NCBI RefSeq assembly: GCF_045291395.1
Contig: NZ_CP152342.1
Coordinates: forward strand, 1,178,001 to 1,242,000
Source of the DNA: MR-S7 sp000400995
GTDB taxonomy: Bacteria > Pseudomonadota > Gammaproteobacteria > Burkholderiales > Burkholderiaceae_C
Direction: 5' to 3'
DNA: 64,000 bases
Shown here: positions 35,942-45,504 of the stretch, in pieces
Numbering within the stretch: position 1 is the first letter of the stretch
Layout of the letters: every line of letters starts with the position of its first letter
The notes under the pieces: model-generated
Databases searched by the model: none
Told to the model about the DNA's origin: nothing
The model's input: only the letters and a program-made list of their open reading frames with translations
Translations under genes and position numbers: made by a program

Positions 35942-37186
35942 TCAGCGGTAGACCGGGAAACGGCTGGTGAGCGCGTTCACCTTGGCGCGCACGGCCGCGA
36001 TGTGGGCCTCGTCGCGCGGGTTGTCCAGCACGTCGGCCAGCAGGTTGGCGGTGATGCGCGTTTCCTCTTCCTTGAAGCCGCGCGTGGTGATGGCGGGCGT
36101 GCCTACGCGGATGCCGCTGGTCACCATGGGCTTCTCGGGGTCGTTGGGGATCGCGTTCTTGTTGATCGTGATGTGGGCCTGGCCCAGGGCAGCCTCGGCC
36201 TCCTTGCCGGTAATGCCCTTGGCGCGCAGGTCCACCAGCATCACGTGGCTCTCGGTGCCGCCGCTCACGATGCGCAGGCCGCGCTGGATCAGCGTCTCGG
36301 CGAACACCTTGGCGTTCTTCGTGACCTGCTGCTGGTAGGCCTTGAACTCGGGCGAGAGCGCTTCCTTGAAGGCCACGGCCTTGGCGGCGATCACGTGCTC
36401 CAGCGGGCCGCCCTGCAGGCCGGGGAAGATGGCGGAGTTGAGGGCCTTCTCGTGCGCGGCCTTCATCAGGATGATGCCGCCGCGCGGGCCGCGCAGGCTC
36501 TTGTGCGTGGTGGAGGTCACCACGTCGGCATGCGGCATGGGGTTGGGGTATTCGCCCGCGACCACCAGGCCCGCGTAGTGGGCGATGTCCACCCAGAAGA
36601 TGGCGCCGACTTCCCGGGCGATCTTCGCGAAGCGCTCGAAGTCGATGCGCAGCGAGTAAGCCGACGCGCCGGCGATGATGAGCTTGGGGCGGTGCTCGCG
36701 CGCCTTGGCTTCCATGGCGTCGTAGTCGATCTCTTCCTTGGCGTTCAGGCCGTAGGAGACCACGTTGAACCACTTGCCGCTCATGTTCAGCGGCATGCCG
36801 TGCGTGAGGTGGCCGCCTTCGGCCAGGCTCATGCCCAGGATGGTGTCGCCGGGCTTGAGGAAGGCCATCAGCACGGCCTGGTTGGCCTGCGAGCCCGAGT
36901 TGGGCTGCACGTTGGCGGCCTCGGCGCCGAAGAGCTGCTTGATGCGGTCGATGGCGAGCTGCTCGATCACGTCCACGTTCTCGCAGCCGCCGTAGTAGCG
37001 CTTGCCGGGATAGCCCTCGGCGTACTTGTTGGTGAGCTGCGAGCCCTGCGCGGCCATCACGGCGGGGGAGGCGTAGTTCTCGCTGGCGATCAGCTCGATG
37101 TGTTCTTCCTGGCGGAGGTTCTCGGCCTGGATGGCGGCCCACACCTCGGGGTCGGTTTGTTCGACAAGAATGTTGCGTTGGTACAT
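35942..37186 (-). CDS. glyA: Serine hydroxymethyltransferase
   Basis: A 414-residue PLP enzyme converting serine and tetrahydrofolate to glycine and 5,10-methylene-THF, the main source of one-carbon units. It has the N-terminal QEEHIELIASENYASPAVM, YPGKRYYGGCENVD, the folate/PLP loops and the Schiff-base Lys in VVTSTTHKSLRGPRGG. Full length. The leader upstream carries a ZTP-type riboswitch, which ties expression to purine/one-carbon status. Confidence 0.96.
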   Translation of the reverse strand: MYQRNILVEQTDPEVWAAIQAENLRQEEHIELIASENYASPAVMAAQGSQLTNKYAEGYPGKRYYGGCENVDVIEQLAIDRIKQLFGAEAANVQPNSGSQANQAVLMAFLKPGDTILGMSLAEGGHLTHGMPLNMSGKWFNVVSYGLNAKEEIDYDAMEAKAREHRPKLIIAGASAYSLRIDFERFAKIAREVGAIFWVDIAHYAGLVVAGEYPNPMPHADVVTSTTHKSLRGPRGGIILMKAAHEKALNSAIFPGLQGGPLEHVIAAKAVAFKEALSPEFKAYQQQVTKNAKVFAETLIQRGLRIVSGGTESHVMLVDLRAKGITGKEAEAALGQAHITINKNAIPNDPEKPMVTSGIRVGTPAITTRGFKEEETRITANLLADVLDNPRDEAHIAAVRAKVNALTSRFPVYR

Positions 37187-37208
37187 GGCAGTCAGATGAA
37201 CGGGTGTG

Positions 37209-37228
37209 TCCCTTGGGAATCTTCAAGG
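37209..37228 (-). promoter_or_regulatory. Hairpin following the riboswitch (possible expression platform)
   Basis: On the coding strand CCCTTG, eight bases, CAAGGG form a 6-bp stem immediately after the conserved 3' element of the riboswitch and about 22 bp before the glyA start. There is no T-tract, which favours control of translation or of alternative pairing over simple termination. Confidence 0.4.
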
Positions 37229-37365
37229 GCTGCCCAGGCGAACGACGGATCGCGCGGTGCGCGGTACGCTCCCCAGTGGTTTGCAAAGAGGTCTTTGCCG
37301 GATTTCCACGTCAGCGGCGGGCCTGGAGGGGCGCCGCGCCTATCGCCAGTTGCGTACCCCGCTAG
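37229..37365 (-). promoter_or_regulatory. ZTP (pfl) riboswitch upstream of glyA
   Basis: The leader carries the ordered conserved blocks of the ZTP/pfl aptamer: GGTACGCAACTGGCGATAGG at the 5' side, CCACTGGGGAGCGTACC in the middle and CGCCTGGGCA at the 3' side. The P1 helix is visible as GGTACGC (37358 to 37352) with GCGTACC (37269 to 37263), a perfect 7-bp match. CGCC of the last block can pair with GGCG of the first, the expected pseudoknot. glyA is a known target of this class, which senses ZTP/ZMP when 10-formyl-THF is short. TACACT just upstream (about 37367) may be the -10. I judged it by motif and pairing, not by a covariance search. Confidence 0.75.
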
Positions 37366-37385
37366 TGTAGCGGACGGCCGGCAGG

Positions 37386-38222
37386 TCAGACGCCTTCCAG
37401 CAGGGCCACCTTCTGCGCGGCCGGCTGCGCCGCGGGCACGGCGGCGTCGGGCGCGGCCTTGGTCGACAGCGTGGGCGGCGTCACCAGGGCCGGGGGCGTC
37501 GCCGGGGCGCGGCCGCCGGCCACCTGGCGCAGGCGGAAGTGCTCGGCCAGCACCTTGGCCGCATAGCCGCCGTCCTCGGGCAGGTTGGCAGCGCCCACGT
37601 AGTAGCGCAGGCCGCCCTCCAGCGAGCCGGCGCGCGCGATGCACTCCTGCAGCACCCGCACGCCCACGCGCAGGTTGGCCACGGGGTCGAATGCGGCGAA
37701 GCGGCCGCCGAAATCCTCGTACTTGTCGGTGTGCACGCGGGTCATCACCTGCATCAGCCCTTGCGCGCCCACGGGGCTCTGGGCGAAGGGGTTGAAGCTG
37801 GACTCCACGGCCATCACGGCCAGGATCAGCGTCGGGTCGAGCTTGGTGCGGGCACCGATGTCGTAGGCCTCGGCCACCAGCACGGCCAGGGGCTCCGGCG
37901 CCACGCGGTACTTCTTGCTGAGCCAGTACGCCACGGCGGCCTGCTCGCGGGGCAGGTCCTTGGGGTTGCTGGCGGTGGCGCGTTCGCTGGCGCCGGGCTC
38001 CACGGGGAAGCCGATCACCGCGACCTGGCGCGCCTGGAGCCAGCCCATGAGTTGCTCCTCGCCTGCCTGGCGCAGGTCGGGGCGCGCCGTCAGCGCGATG
38101 GCGGCGAAGGCCACGGCCAGCCCGAGGAGGGCGAAGCCGCTGTGGGTTACTTCAAGAAAACCGCTGGCCACATCGGCCGCGAAGGTGCGCACGCCGGCAA
38201 CCGCTTTTCCTGACTCTGTCAT
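37386..38222 (-). CDS. Lytic transglycosylase (SLT-domain) membrane protein
   Basis: A 278-residue protein with an N-terminal hydrophobic segment (SGFALLGLAVAFAAIALTA, about 28-46) anchoring it in the inner membrane, then a charged linker and an SLT fold: VMAVESSFNPFAQSPVGAQGLMQVM with the catalytic Glu, NLRVGVRVLQECIARAGSLEGGLRYYVGA. It would cleave peptidoglycan glycan strands. The C-terminal tail is Pro/Ala-rich (TPPALVTPPTLSTKAAPDAA). It is upstream of glyA on the same strand, but the riboswitch region separates them. Confidence 0.84.
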   Translation of the reverse strand: MTESGKAVAGVRTFAADVASGFLEVTHSGFALLGLAVAFAAIALTARPDLRQAGEEQLMGWLQARQVAVIGFPVEPGASERATASNPKDLPREQAAVAYWLSKKYRVAPEPLAVLVAEAYDIGARTKLDPTLILAVMAVESSFNPFAQSPVGAQGLMQVMTRVHTDKYEDFGGRFAAFDPVANLRVGVRVLQECIARAGSLEGGLRYYVGAANLPEDGGYAAKVLAEHFRLRQVAGGRAPATPPALVTPPTLSTKAAPDAAVPAAQPAAQKVALLEGV

Positions 38223-38593
38223 AGCTCTTCCTTTCTGAGTCGAGTCCCGAGGGGCGCTGTGGCCCGAAGAAGCTCGGAAGACTCGGTCTTGCCAGGCGGT
38301 GTTGCCCGGTGGGGTGTGCCATCGATAGCCTGTGTCTGGCGCGTCGCGCCGGGGAAAGGGCAGGCTGTGGTAGCCGGGATGGCAGCGGATGAGGGTTTCT
38401 GCTGAGGTCCGTTTTTGGAGCTGGCGGATTCTAGGAGTTCCTCAAATTCCAGGTCAATACTGATGATTGAGGTTTTTAGAATTAAAAATTCTATACAACT
38501 TGTAAAAAAGCACAGTTTTTGACGAATTTCAGGCCGGCGGGCGCCGCAAATGAAACACGCAATCGTGGCGCTGCTGCCATTGAAAGAAGCTGT
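38223..38593. other. Intergenic region with AT-rich palindromes
   Basis: No credible protein gene. The left part (38223-38440) is the upstream region of the transglycosylase. The right part (about 38440-38530) is strikingly AT-rich for this genome and contains two perfect inverted repeats, TAGAATTAAAAATTCTA and TACAACTTGTA, 90-130 bp upstream of a sigma-54 promoter motif. Confidence 0.6.
38477..38504. promoter_or_regulatory. Paired AT-rich palindromes, candidate enhancer/IHF region
   Basis: TAGAATTAAAAATTCTA (38477-38493; perfect 7-bp arms) is followed at once by TACAACTTGTA (38494-38504; perfect 5-bp arms). They lie about 90-117 bp upstream of the -24 element at 38594, where an enhancer-binding protein would bind. 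Base composition differs sharply from the surroundings. Confidence 0.5.
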
Positions 38594-38609
38594 TGGCACC
38601 TGCCGTGCA
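38594..38609 (+). promoter_or_regulatory. Sigma-54 (-24/-12) promoter upstream of a structured RNA
   Basis: TGGCACCTGCCGTGCA has a perfect -24 TGGCAC and -12 GTGCA with the invariant GG and GC correctly spaced; only one consensus T is replaced by G. The predicted start is near 38620. No protein gene begins within 250 bp, but a structured segment with a strong terminator does. Confidence 0.6.
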
Positions 38610-38619
38610 AGTCTGGTAC

Positions 38620-38850
38620 CTTATCCCTGCCTGATCGATTCAGGCATCCGCCGGATGAGGCAACGTCTTCTGGATGGCTTGCATGCAGTGCACCGTCCAG
38701 CCAGGCCGCCCCATTCTTGGCACCCCCTGGAGGCAATCGTTGCCTCCTGCACCGTGGACAGCTATCTCCATGGCGCAAAAAGATGGCAAGAGACCTTGTG
38801 TCTGCCATCAAGCCCGGTGACCGGAGAATTCCGCTCACCGGGCTTTCTTT
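38620..38850 (+). ncRNA. Candidate sigma-54-dependent structured small RNA
   Basis: About 230 nt between the sigma-54 start and an intrinsic terminator, with no open reading frame of its own that looks like a protein. Predicted hairpins in order: GCCTGA-TCGAT-TCAGGC (38629-38645); CATCC-GCC-GGATG (38645-38657); GGAGGCAA-TCG-TTGCCTCC (38729-38747); a 9-bp stem with a 3-nt bulge, ATGGC..AGAC / GTCTGCCAT (38783-38808); then the terminator. GTCCA near 38695 can also close over the central hairpin by pairing TGGAC near 38755. I do not recognise it as 6S, tmRNA, RNase P or SRP RNA. It could instead be a long attenuated leader of the DUF748 gene at 38892. Confidence 0.5.
38810..38850 (+). terminator. 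Strong intrinsic terminator
   Basis: AAGCCCGGTGA (38810-38820) pairs perfectly with TCACCGGGCTT (38835-38845). Inside it CGGA-GAAT-TCCG extends the stem to about 15 bp across one mismatch with a 4-nt loop. TTTCTTT follows. It ends whatever starts at the sigma-54 promoter and lies 42 bp before the DUF748 start codon. Confidence 0.85.
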
Positions 38851-38891
38851 GCGGTTTGCGCTTTTTTACAAGGCCAACCCACGGATTTCTG

Positions 38892-41800
38892 ATGCAATCG
38901 CCGGATGCGTCAGAGTATGGGGGCCGTGTGTTCCAGTTTGTAAAAGAGATAGGGCGTCGTCCATGGGCGCGGCGGGTAGCCTGGTGCGTGGGCGCGCTGT
39001 TGGTCTTCTGGGTCCTGGCATGGGTGGCGGTGCCTCCCATCGTGCGGTCGCAGATCGAGCGCCACGCATCCGAAGCCCTGGGCCGCGAGGTCACCGTCGC
39101 GGGAGTCGACTTCTCGCCCTGGACGCTGGAGATGACCCTCCACGGCCTGTCCATCGCGTCGCAGGGAGCGGGCAAGCCCCAGGCCCAGGTGGAGCGTATC
39201 TATATAGATGCGGAACTGCAATCGCTGTGGCGCCTGGCGCCGGTGGTCGATGCCATCGAGGTGGATGGGCCGGTGTTGCGCGTCGCGCAGACGTCGGCGG
39301 GGCACTATGACGTGGACGACATCTTGGCCCGCTTCTCGCAGCCGCCGGAGCCTGAAGATCCGCAAGCGAAGCCTGCGCGCTTCGCGCTCTACAACATGGT
39401 GCTGCGCGGAGGCTCCGTGGATTTCGACGACCGCACGGTGGACAAGGTCCACACGCTGCGGCAGGTGCGCCTGGACGTGCCGTTCCTGAGCAATCTGTCC
39501 GCGGACCGCGAGGTCAAGGTAACCCCTCGGCTGGCGTTCGAGCTCAATGGCAGCGCATTCGATTCGGCCGCGCAGGCCACGCCCTTCGCCGACGACCGCG
39601 AGGCCGAGGCCCGCGTGCGCATCCAGGATTTCGACCTGGCGCCTTTCGCGGGCTACATCCCGCACTCCGTGCCGCTGCGCCTGCGCGCGGGCGTGCTGGA
39701 CGCCGATCTGCGGGTGCATTTCGAGCAGGCCGCCGCGCCGCGCGTGAAGATCGCGGGCTCCCTGGCGCTGCGCGGCGCCGAGACCACCGATGCGCAGGGC
39801 GGGCGGCTGCTGGGCTTCGACGCGCTGCGCGTCGTGCTCAAGGATGTGCAGCCCCTGCAGCACCAGGTGGATATTGAATCCGTCGATTGGGAAGGCGTGC
39901 GGGCGCTGCTGCGCCGGGACGCCTCCGGCGCCGTGGTGCTCCCCGGCATGGAGGCATCGGCGCCCGCCGAAGCGCCCGCCGTATCGGCCGAGGCGCCCTG
40001 GCAGTTCCGGCTGGGGCGGCTGAGCCTGCGCGACGGCGTATTCGACTGGGAGGACGAGAGCCTGCCGGGCGGGCGTGCCACTTGGAAGGCCGATCAGCTG
40101 CGCATGGACGCCACGGCCATCGCTTGGCCCCTGCACCAGCCCCTGCAGTTCCAGGCCAGTGCGCAACTGTCGGGCGGCGGCGTGCCGCAAGGCGGTGCGC
40201 AACTGGCGCTGCAGGGCCAGGCCGCCGGCACGCGCGCGCAGGCGGCCGTTTCCATCCGCGGCCTGCCCGTCGCCATGGCGGGTCCGTACCTCGCCGGCGT
40301 GCTGAAGCCCTCGGTGGCGGGCACGCTGGACGCGGACATCGGCCTGGCCCGGGACGGCGAGGTGCTGGCCGCCAAGGTGGCCCGCCTGTCGCTGGACAAG
40401 GCCAGCCTGTCCTGCCCCTCCGGCACGCGCTGCGAGACGCTGCGCCACGGGGGCGTGGCGGTCGCGGCCAAATCCGCCCTGGTGGAGCTGGGGCGCCTGG
40501 AAGTGGCCGACGCCTGGGTCCTGCCGTCGCAGCGCCGGCTGTCGCTGGCGCGCGTGGCGCTGCAGCAGCCGCGCCTGCTGGTGTCGCGCTCCGGGCAGGG
40601 TGGCTGGATGTTCGAGGAGTGGCTGGCCGTGCAGCAGCAGGCCCCGCAGGCGGCGAGTGCCGGAGCCGGTGCACCGTGGTCGGTGCAGGTGGAGTCGGCC
40701 GAGATCGCGGGCGCCGACGTGGCCTTCCGTGACGCGGCCGCGCCCCGGCCCGTGGCCTTGAACCTCTCCGCCCTGCAGTTGCGCGCGAGCGGCTTCGCCT
40801 GGCGGGACGGAAAGATGGCGCCGTTCCCCGTGCACCTGCAAACCCGCGCTGGCGCGGGCCGCGCCGAGGCGGGGCAGCTCACGCTGGACGCCACGCTGTC
40901 CATGGCGCCCGGCCTGGCGCTGCAGGGCAAGGTGCGGGCGCGCAACCTGCCGCTGCATGCCTTCGAGCCCTATGTGAGCCAGGACCTGAACGTGGACATC
41001 CGCCGCGCGGACGGCAGCTTCACTGGCGACGTGCGCTATGCCGATGCCAAGGCCGGCCCCTCGGTGGCGGTGAAGGGCGACCTGTCCCTGGACGATGTAC
41101 GCGTGCTCGCTGCGGACGGGGAGGGCAGCCAGGCCCCGCGCGTGGCCGAGCAGGGCGAGGAGTTGCTGCGCTGGAAGTCGCTGGGCCTGCGCGGCGTGGC
41201 CTTGGGCATGGAGCCAGGCAAGCCTTTGACGCTGGACGTGCAGGAGACGGCGCTCAGCGACTTCTTCGCGCGCATCATCGTCCAGGAGAGCGGGCGCATC
41301 AATCTGCAGGACATCCGCAAGGAGGCTGCCGCGGCCGAGCCGCAAGAGGCCCGGGAGCAGGCCACCGACCCCCTGGCCCCCGTGATCCGCTTCGGCCCCG
41401 TGGCGCTGGCCAACGGCGCGGTGCACTTCACCGACCACTTCATCAAACCCAACTATTCCGCCAACATCAGCGACCTGGGCGGCCGGCTGAGCGCGTTTTC
41501 TTCCGTCGCCACCACGCCGGGCGGCGGGCCGCAAATGGCCGACCTGGAACTGCGTGGCCGCGTGCAGGGCACGGCGTCGCTGGAGGTGACGGGCAAGCTC
41601 AACCCGCTGGCCAAGCCCCTGGCGCTCGACATCCAGGGCCGCATGCGCGACCTGGAGCTGCCGCCGCTGTCGCCCTACAGCATCAAATACGCCGGCCATG
41701 GCATCGAGCGGGGCAAGCTCAGCATGGACGTCGCCTACAAGGTCCAGCCCGACGGGCAGCTCACGGCCAGCAACAAGCTGGTGCTCAACCAGTTGGCGTT

Positions 41801-42581
41801 CAGCGACCCCGTGGAGGGGGCTCCCGCCAGCCTGCCGGTGCGCCTGGCGACGGCCCTGCTCGCCGACCGCAACGGCGTGATCGACGTGGACCTGCCCGTC
41901 AGCGGCTCGCTCAACGACCCGCAATTTCGCCTGGGAGCGGTGATCCTCAAGGTGATCGGCAATCTCATCATGAAGGCCGTGACGGCGCCGTTCTCGCTGC
42001 TGGCAGGCGTCTTCGGCGGCGGAGACGAGCAGGGCGCGGTGGCTTTCGCCGCCGGCAGCTCGGCGCTGGACGACGGCGCGCGCCAGCAGCTCGACAAGAT
42101 GGCCCAGGCGCTGGTGGAGCGGCCGGCCCTGCGGGTGACGGTGGTGGGCTGGGCCCAGCCGCAGGCTGAGCAGGAAGCCTGGAAGCGCATGCGCCTGCGG
42201 GACCTGGCCATGGCGCAAAAGCGCCGCGCCGCCGTGCGCGACGGCGGCAACGCCGCCGAGGTCACCCCGGTCAGCGATGCGGAATACCCCGCGCTGCTCA
42301 AGGAGGTCTACCGGCGCGCCGACATCAAGAAGCCCCGCAACCTGGTGGGTATTGCCAAGGACCTGCCGCAGCACGAAATGGAGGCGCTGCTGCTGCAAAG
42401 CATCGCCGTGCCCGGCAACTCCATGCAGGAGCTGGCGCTGGCGCGCGGCGTGGCCGTGCGCGACTACCTCGCCAGCCGCCAGGTGCCTCTGGAGCGGCTG
42501 TTCGTGGGGGCCAGCAAGCTCACCGACGATGGCGCGCAGGGCAGCGGCCCGAAGGCCGAACTGACGCTCGCGGCGCGCTGA
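38892..42581 (+). CDS. DUF748 (AsmA-like) envelope protein with OmpA-like C-terminus
   Basis: A 1,229-residue protein. One N-terminal transmembrane helix (AWCVGALLVFWVLAWVAVPPIV, about 34-55) is followed by a very long periplasmic part rich in short beta strands, typical of DUF748/AsmA-like proteins that bridge the envelope and are linked to lipid transport or outer-membrane integrity. Clear family blocks include SVDWEGVRALLRRD, FTDHFIKPNYSANISDLGGRLSAF and YGIERGK-like YAGHGIERGKLSMDVAYKV. Near 1065-1120 AFAAGSSALDDGARQQLDKMAQAL resembles an OmpA-type peptidoglycan-binding domain. I use ATG at 38892; GTG at 38930 is an alternative. A structured RNA with terminator lies directly upstream. Confidence 0.8.
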   Translation: MQSPDASEYGGRVFQFVKEIGRRPWARRVAWCVGALLVFWVLAWVAVPPIVRSQIERHASEALGREVTVAGVDFSPWTLEMTLHGLSIASQGAGKPQAQVERIYIDAELQSLWRLAPVVDAIEVDGPVLRVAQTSAGHYDVDDILARFSQPPEPEDPQAKPARFALYNMVLRGGSVDFDDRTVDKVHTLRQVRLDVPFLSNLSADREVKVTPRLAFELNGSAFDSAAQATPFADDREAEARVRIQDFDLAPFAGYIPHSVPLRLRAGVLDADLRVHFEQAAAPRVKIAGSLALRGAETTDAQGGRLLGFDALRVVLKDVQPLQHQVDIESVDWEGVRALLRRDASGAVVLPGMEASAPAEAPAVSAEAPWQFRLGRLSLRDGVFDWEDESLPGGRATWKADQLRMDATAIAWPLHQPLQFQASAQLSGGGVPQGGAQLALQGQAAGTRAQAAVSIRGLPVAMAGPYLAGVLKPSVAGTLDADIGLARDGEVLAAKVARLSLDKASLSCPSGTRCETLRHGGVAVAAKSALVELGRLEVADAWVLPSQRRLSLARVALQQPRLLVSRSGQGGWMFEEWLAVQQQAPQAASAGAGAPWSVQVESAEIAGADVAFRDAAAPRPVALNLSALQLRASGFAWRDGKMAPFPVHLQTRAGAGRAEAGQLTLDATLSMAPGLALQGKVRARNLPLHAFEPYVSQDLNVDIRRADGSFTGDVRYADAKAGPSVAVKGDLSLDDVRVLAADGEGSQAPRVAEQGEELLRWKSLGLRGVALGMEPGKPLTLDVQETALSDFFARIIVQESGRINLQDIRKEAAAAEPQEAREQATDPLAPVIRFGPVALANGAVHFTDHFIKPNYSANISDLGGRLSAFSSVATTPGGGPQMADLELRGRVQGTASLEVTGKLNPLAKPLALDIQGRMRDLELPPLSPYSIKYAGHGIERGKLSMDVAYKVQPDGQLTASNKLVLNQLAFSDPVEGAPASLPVRLATALLADRNGVIDVDLPVSGSLNDPQFRLGAVILKVIGNLIMKAVTAPFSLLAGVFGGGDEQGAVAFAAGSSALDDGARQQLDKMAQALVERPALRVTVVGWAQPQAEQEAWKRMRLRDLAMAQKRRAAVRDGGNAAEVTPVSDAEYPALLKEVYRRADIKKPRNLVGIAKDLPQHEMEALLLQSIAVPGNSMQELALARGVAVRDYLASRQVPLERLFVGASKLTDDGAQGSGPKAELTLAAR

Positions 42582-44735
42582 AACACGATCTTGCAGCACA
42601 CGGCGGCCCCTGCCGATAGAGTGGCGCCTTGTACTGCGCTGCACACGCCCGATGTGGGGTGGTGCGCAGGCATTGGCGCCTTCATGACGTGGCGCAGAGT
42701 CGGCTTCCGGTAAAACCGGGCGAAAATAGCGGTTTCGCCTTCCACCATCTGCGCGCAGCGTGGCGGCAGGCTCCGGCACGGGCGGCGCAGGCCGCCCGTT
42801 TCTCACCACAAGAACCCATGTTCCCTTTTTCTTCTCGCAGCAAAATGTCCGACGCACCTGAAGCGACCCCGGCCCCGGCCAAGACCTCCGAGCCGCATCC
42901 TCTCGACGCGTTGACGGGCGGCGCCTTCTCCGCGCCCACGTCGGGCGAGCGGTCGGCACGCATCCGCGAGTGGCTCGCCACCCAGCCCGCCGCCGACAAG
43001 CTGCAGGAGGTGTTCAAGGAGCTGAGCGCGCGCGACAAGGGCGCGGCGCGCGCCGTGCGCGAGCGGCTCGACGAAATCCGCCGCGCTGGCGCGCAGGAAG
43101 CCATCGCCGCCGAATGGGCCGCCAAGGCCGAGGCCCTGCTGGCGTTGCCCAAGCTCAACATCGCCGACGCCCTGGCGTGGCAGCGCGACGCCGCCAAGGC
43201 CGGCGCGCCGCTGTCGCGCGAGCCCCTGTCCGTGTTCAAGACGCAGCTGGCCGACCGCGTGAAAACCATCGAAGACCTGCAGCACCGCGTGCAGGTGCAG
43301 CGCGAAGCGGCCGTGCTGCTCGCGCAGCGCATCGAAGTGCTCTCCACCAAGCCCTGGCGCGACGCGCAGGCGGCGCTGGACGTGCTGGGCGCCGACGTGG
43401 GCCGCTGGCGCGAGCAGGCGCAAGAGCTCACGGGCGACGCCGCATGGCCCAGCGTGGAGGCGCGCTTCCCCACGCAACTGGAGGCATCGCAGAGCCAGCT
43501 CCAGGTGGTGTGGGAAGCCTTCCAGTCCGCCCTGGCCCAGACCGCGGCCGCTGCCGAGGACGCGCAGGCCCCCTGCCGCCCGTGCCCGTGTGGGCCGACG
43601 AACTGCGCGCCGCGCGCGGCCTGCCCACCGAGGCTGCCGCCGCGGCGGCCAAGGCAGCCCCCGCCAAGCCCAAGGTGGACCCGCAGCAGCGTGACAAGGC
43701 CATGCAGGCCGTGCGCGAGGCCCTGGCCACGCTGGAGAAGGAAACGGCCGAAGGCCACGGCAAGGCCAGCGTGGGCGCCGCCGCCGCGCTGCGCGGCGTG
43801 CTCAAGGTGCACGGCCGCGTCATCGACAACGAGCTGGAGCAGCGCGGGCATGCGGCGCTGGTGGCCGCGGGCGAGCTCGAAGGCTGGCAGCGCTGGAGTG
43901 CCGACCAGGTGCGCGAAGACCTCGTGGCGCGTGCCGAGGCGCTCCTGCAGCGTCCCGAAGGCCAGGCTTTGGGCGGGCGCAAGATGCAGGAGACGCTGCG
44001 CCAGCTGCGCGAGCAGTGGAAGCAGGCCGACCAGGGCGCCCCCGCCAACCACGGGCTGTGGAAGAAGTTCGACGACGCCTGCAACGCCGCCCACAAGGTG
44101 GTCGAGGCCTGGCTCGACAAGGTGCGCACCGAGGCCGCCGAGCACCGCGCGCAGCGCCAGGCGCTGATCGACGAGGTCAACGCCTGGGCCCAGGCGCAGC
44201 GCGAGGGCGCGGCCGCCGACTGGAAGGCCGCGGGCCGTGCGCTGCACCAGTTTGCCGAGCGCTGGCGCGCCGGCGGCCATGTGAGCGAAAAGGTCTTCGC
44301 CGAGCTGCAGCCGGTGTGGAAGCAGGCCCTGGCCGCTGCCAGCGCTCCGCTGGACGCCGCGCAGAAGGCCAGCCTGGAGCGCCGCCACGCCATGATCGAG
44401 GAAGCCACCGCGCTGGGCGCCGCGCCCGCGCTGCGCATCGATGCCATCAAGGCCCTGCAGCAGCGCTGGCAGGCCGAGGCGCAGGCCGTGCCGCTGGACC
44501 GCAAGCAGGAGCAGCGCCTGTGGGACGCCTTCCGCAAGCCCATCGACGAGGCCTTCAACCGCAAGAGCGCGCAGCGCGAACGCACCGCTACCGAGCTGAG
44601 TGCGCGCGACCGCGCCGTGCTCGACGCCTCCAAGGCGCTCGAAGCCGCGAACGCGGGCGGCGACGCCCAGCAGATCCGCTCTGCCATGGCCGCGCTGGAG
44701 GCTGCGTTGCGCAGCCAGGCAGAGGCGCAATCCGA

Positions 44736-44792
44736 GGAAAAAACGGCTCCAGCGCAGGAAGGGGAAGGGCCCGCGCAAGCAGCGCCTGAAAG
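44736..44792. repeat. Degenerate palindromic repeat inside the DUF349 gene
   Basis: AAAAAACGGCTCCAGCGC on the left and GCGCAAGCAGCGCCTGAAA on the right match the two flanks of the intergenic repeat; the middle has diverged. In the gene's frame it encodes a Gln/Ala/Glu/Pro-rich linker (KTAPAQEGEGPAQAAPESAA) between the helical part and a Gly/Arg-rich part. Confidence 0.4.
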
Positions 44793-45485
44793 CGCAGCAG
44801 GAGAAACGGCCGAGGCGCCCAAGGCTGCGCCGCGCCCCGTGGTCGCCGTGCGTGGCGACGACCGCCCCGGCATGAAGAAGGACGCTCCCGCAGCGCCCGG
44901 CCGCGGCCCCGCACGCCCTGGCGACCGCAGGGACGGCCGCGGCCCGCGTGAGGGTGGCGCGCGCGAGGGCGCAGGGCGCATGGGGGGGATCGCGGCGGCC
45001 GTTTCGGCGACCGCGAGCCGCGCGGCCCGCGCCTGGGCGATGCGGCCTTCCGCGCCCAGCGCGAGGCCATGGACCACGCCCAGGCCGCGCTGCGCAAGCT
45101 GGCCGCGCAGGCGCATGGCGAAGCCCTCACGCAGCTGCTGGCGGCCTGGGAGAAGCGCGACGCCGCGCAACTGCCCAGCGCCCAGGAACTGGGCGGCCCC
45201 GTGACTGCCGCCGTGCGCGGCGCATGGGCGCAGTCGCTCTCCGCAGCGCCTGCGGGCGATGCCGCCGAGGCGCTGCTGCGCCTGGAAATGGCGGCCGAAG
45301 TGCCCACCCCCGCCGAGCAACTGCCGGCGCGCCGGGCGCTGCAGCTGCAGCTGCTGACCAAGCGCAACGATCCCGCTCCTGCCCAGACCTGGGGGCAGGA
45401 CACGGCGCGCGTGCTGGCCGCCCCCAGCGACACGGCCAGCGCGCGGCGCCTGCAGAGCGCCCTCAAGGCGCTGCTGCGCAAGAGC

Positions 45486-45504
45486 GGAGCGCGTAGCGCG
45501 CTCC
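45486..45504. terminator. GGAGCGCG/CGCGCTCC hairpin at the DUF349 3' end
   Basis: A perfect 8-bp stem with a TAG loop followed by TGAAAAAA. It marks where the conserved DUF349 coding region probably ends. Confidence 0.45.

Noticed and set aside
37187..37385. A THF or glycine riboswitch before glyA.
   Set aside because: Ordered blocks ACTGGCG, CTGGGGAGC and CGCCTGGGCA plus the P1 helix fit the ZTP/pfl class; no glycine-aptamer pattern is seen.
38620..38850. 6S RNA, tmRNA, RNase P RNA or SRP RNA.
   Set aside because: None of their conserved sequence blocks is present, and the sigma-54-type promoter would be unusual for any of them.
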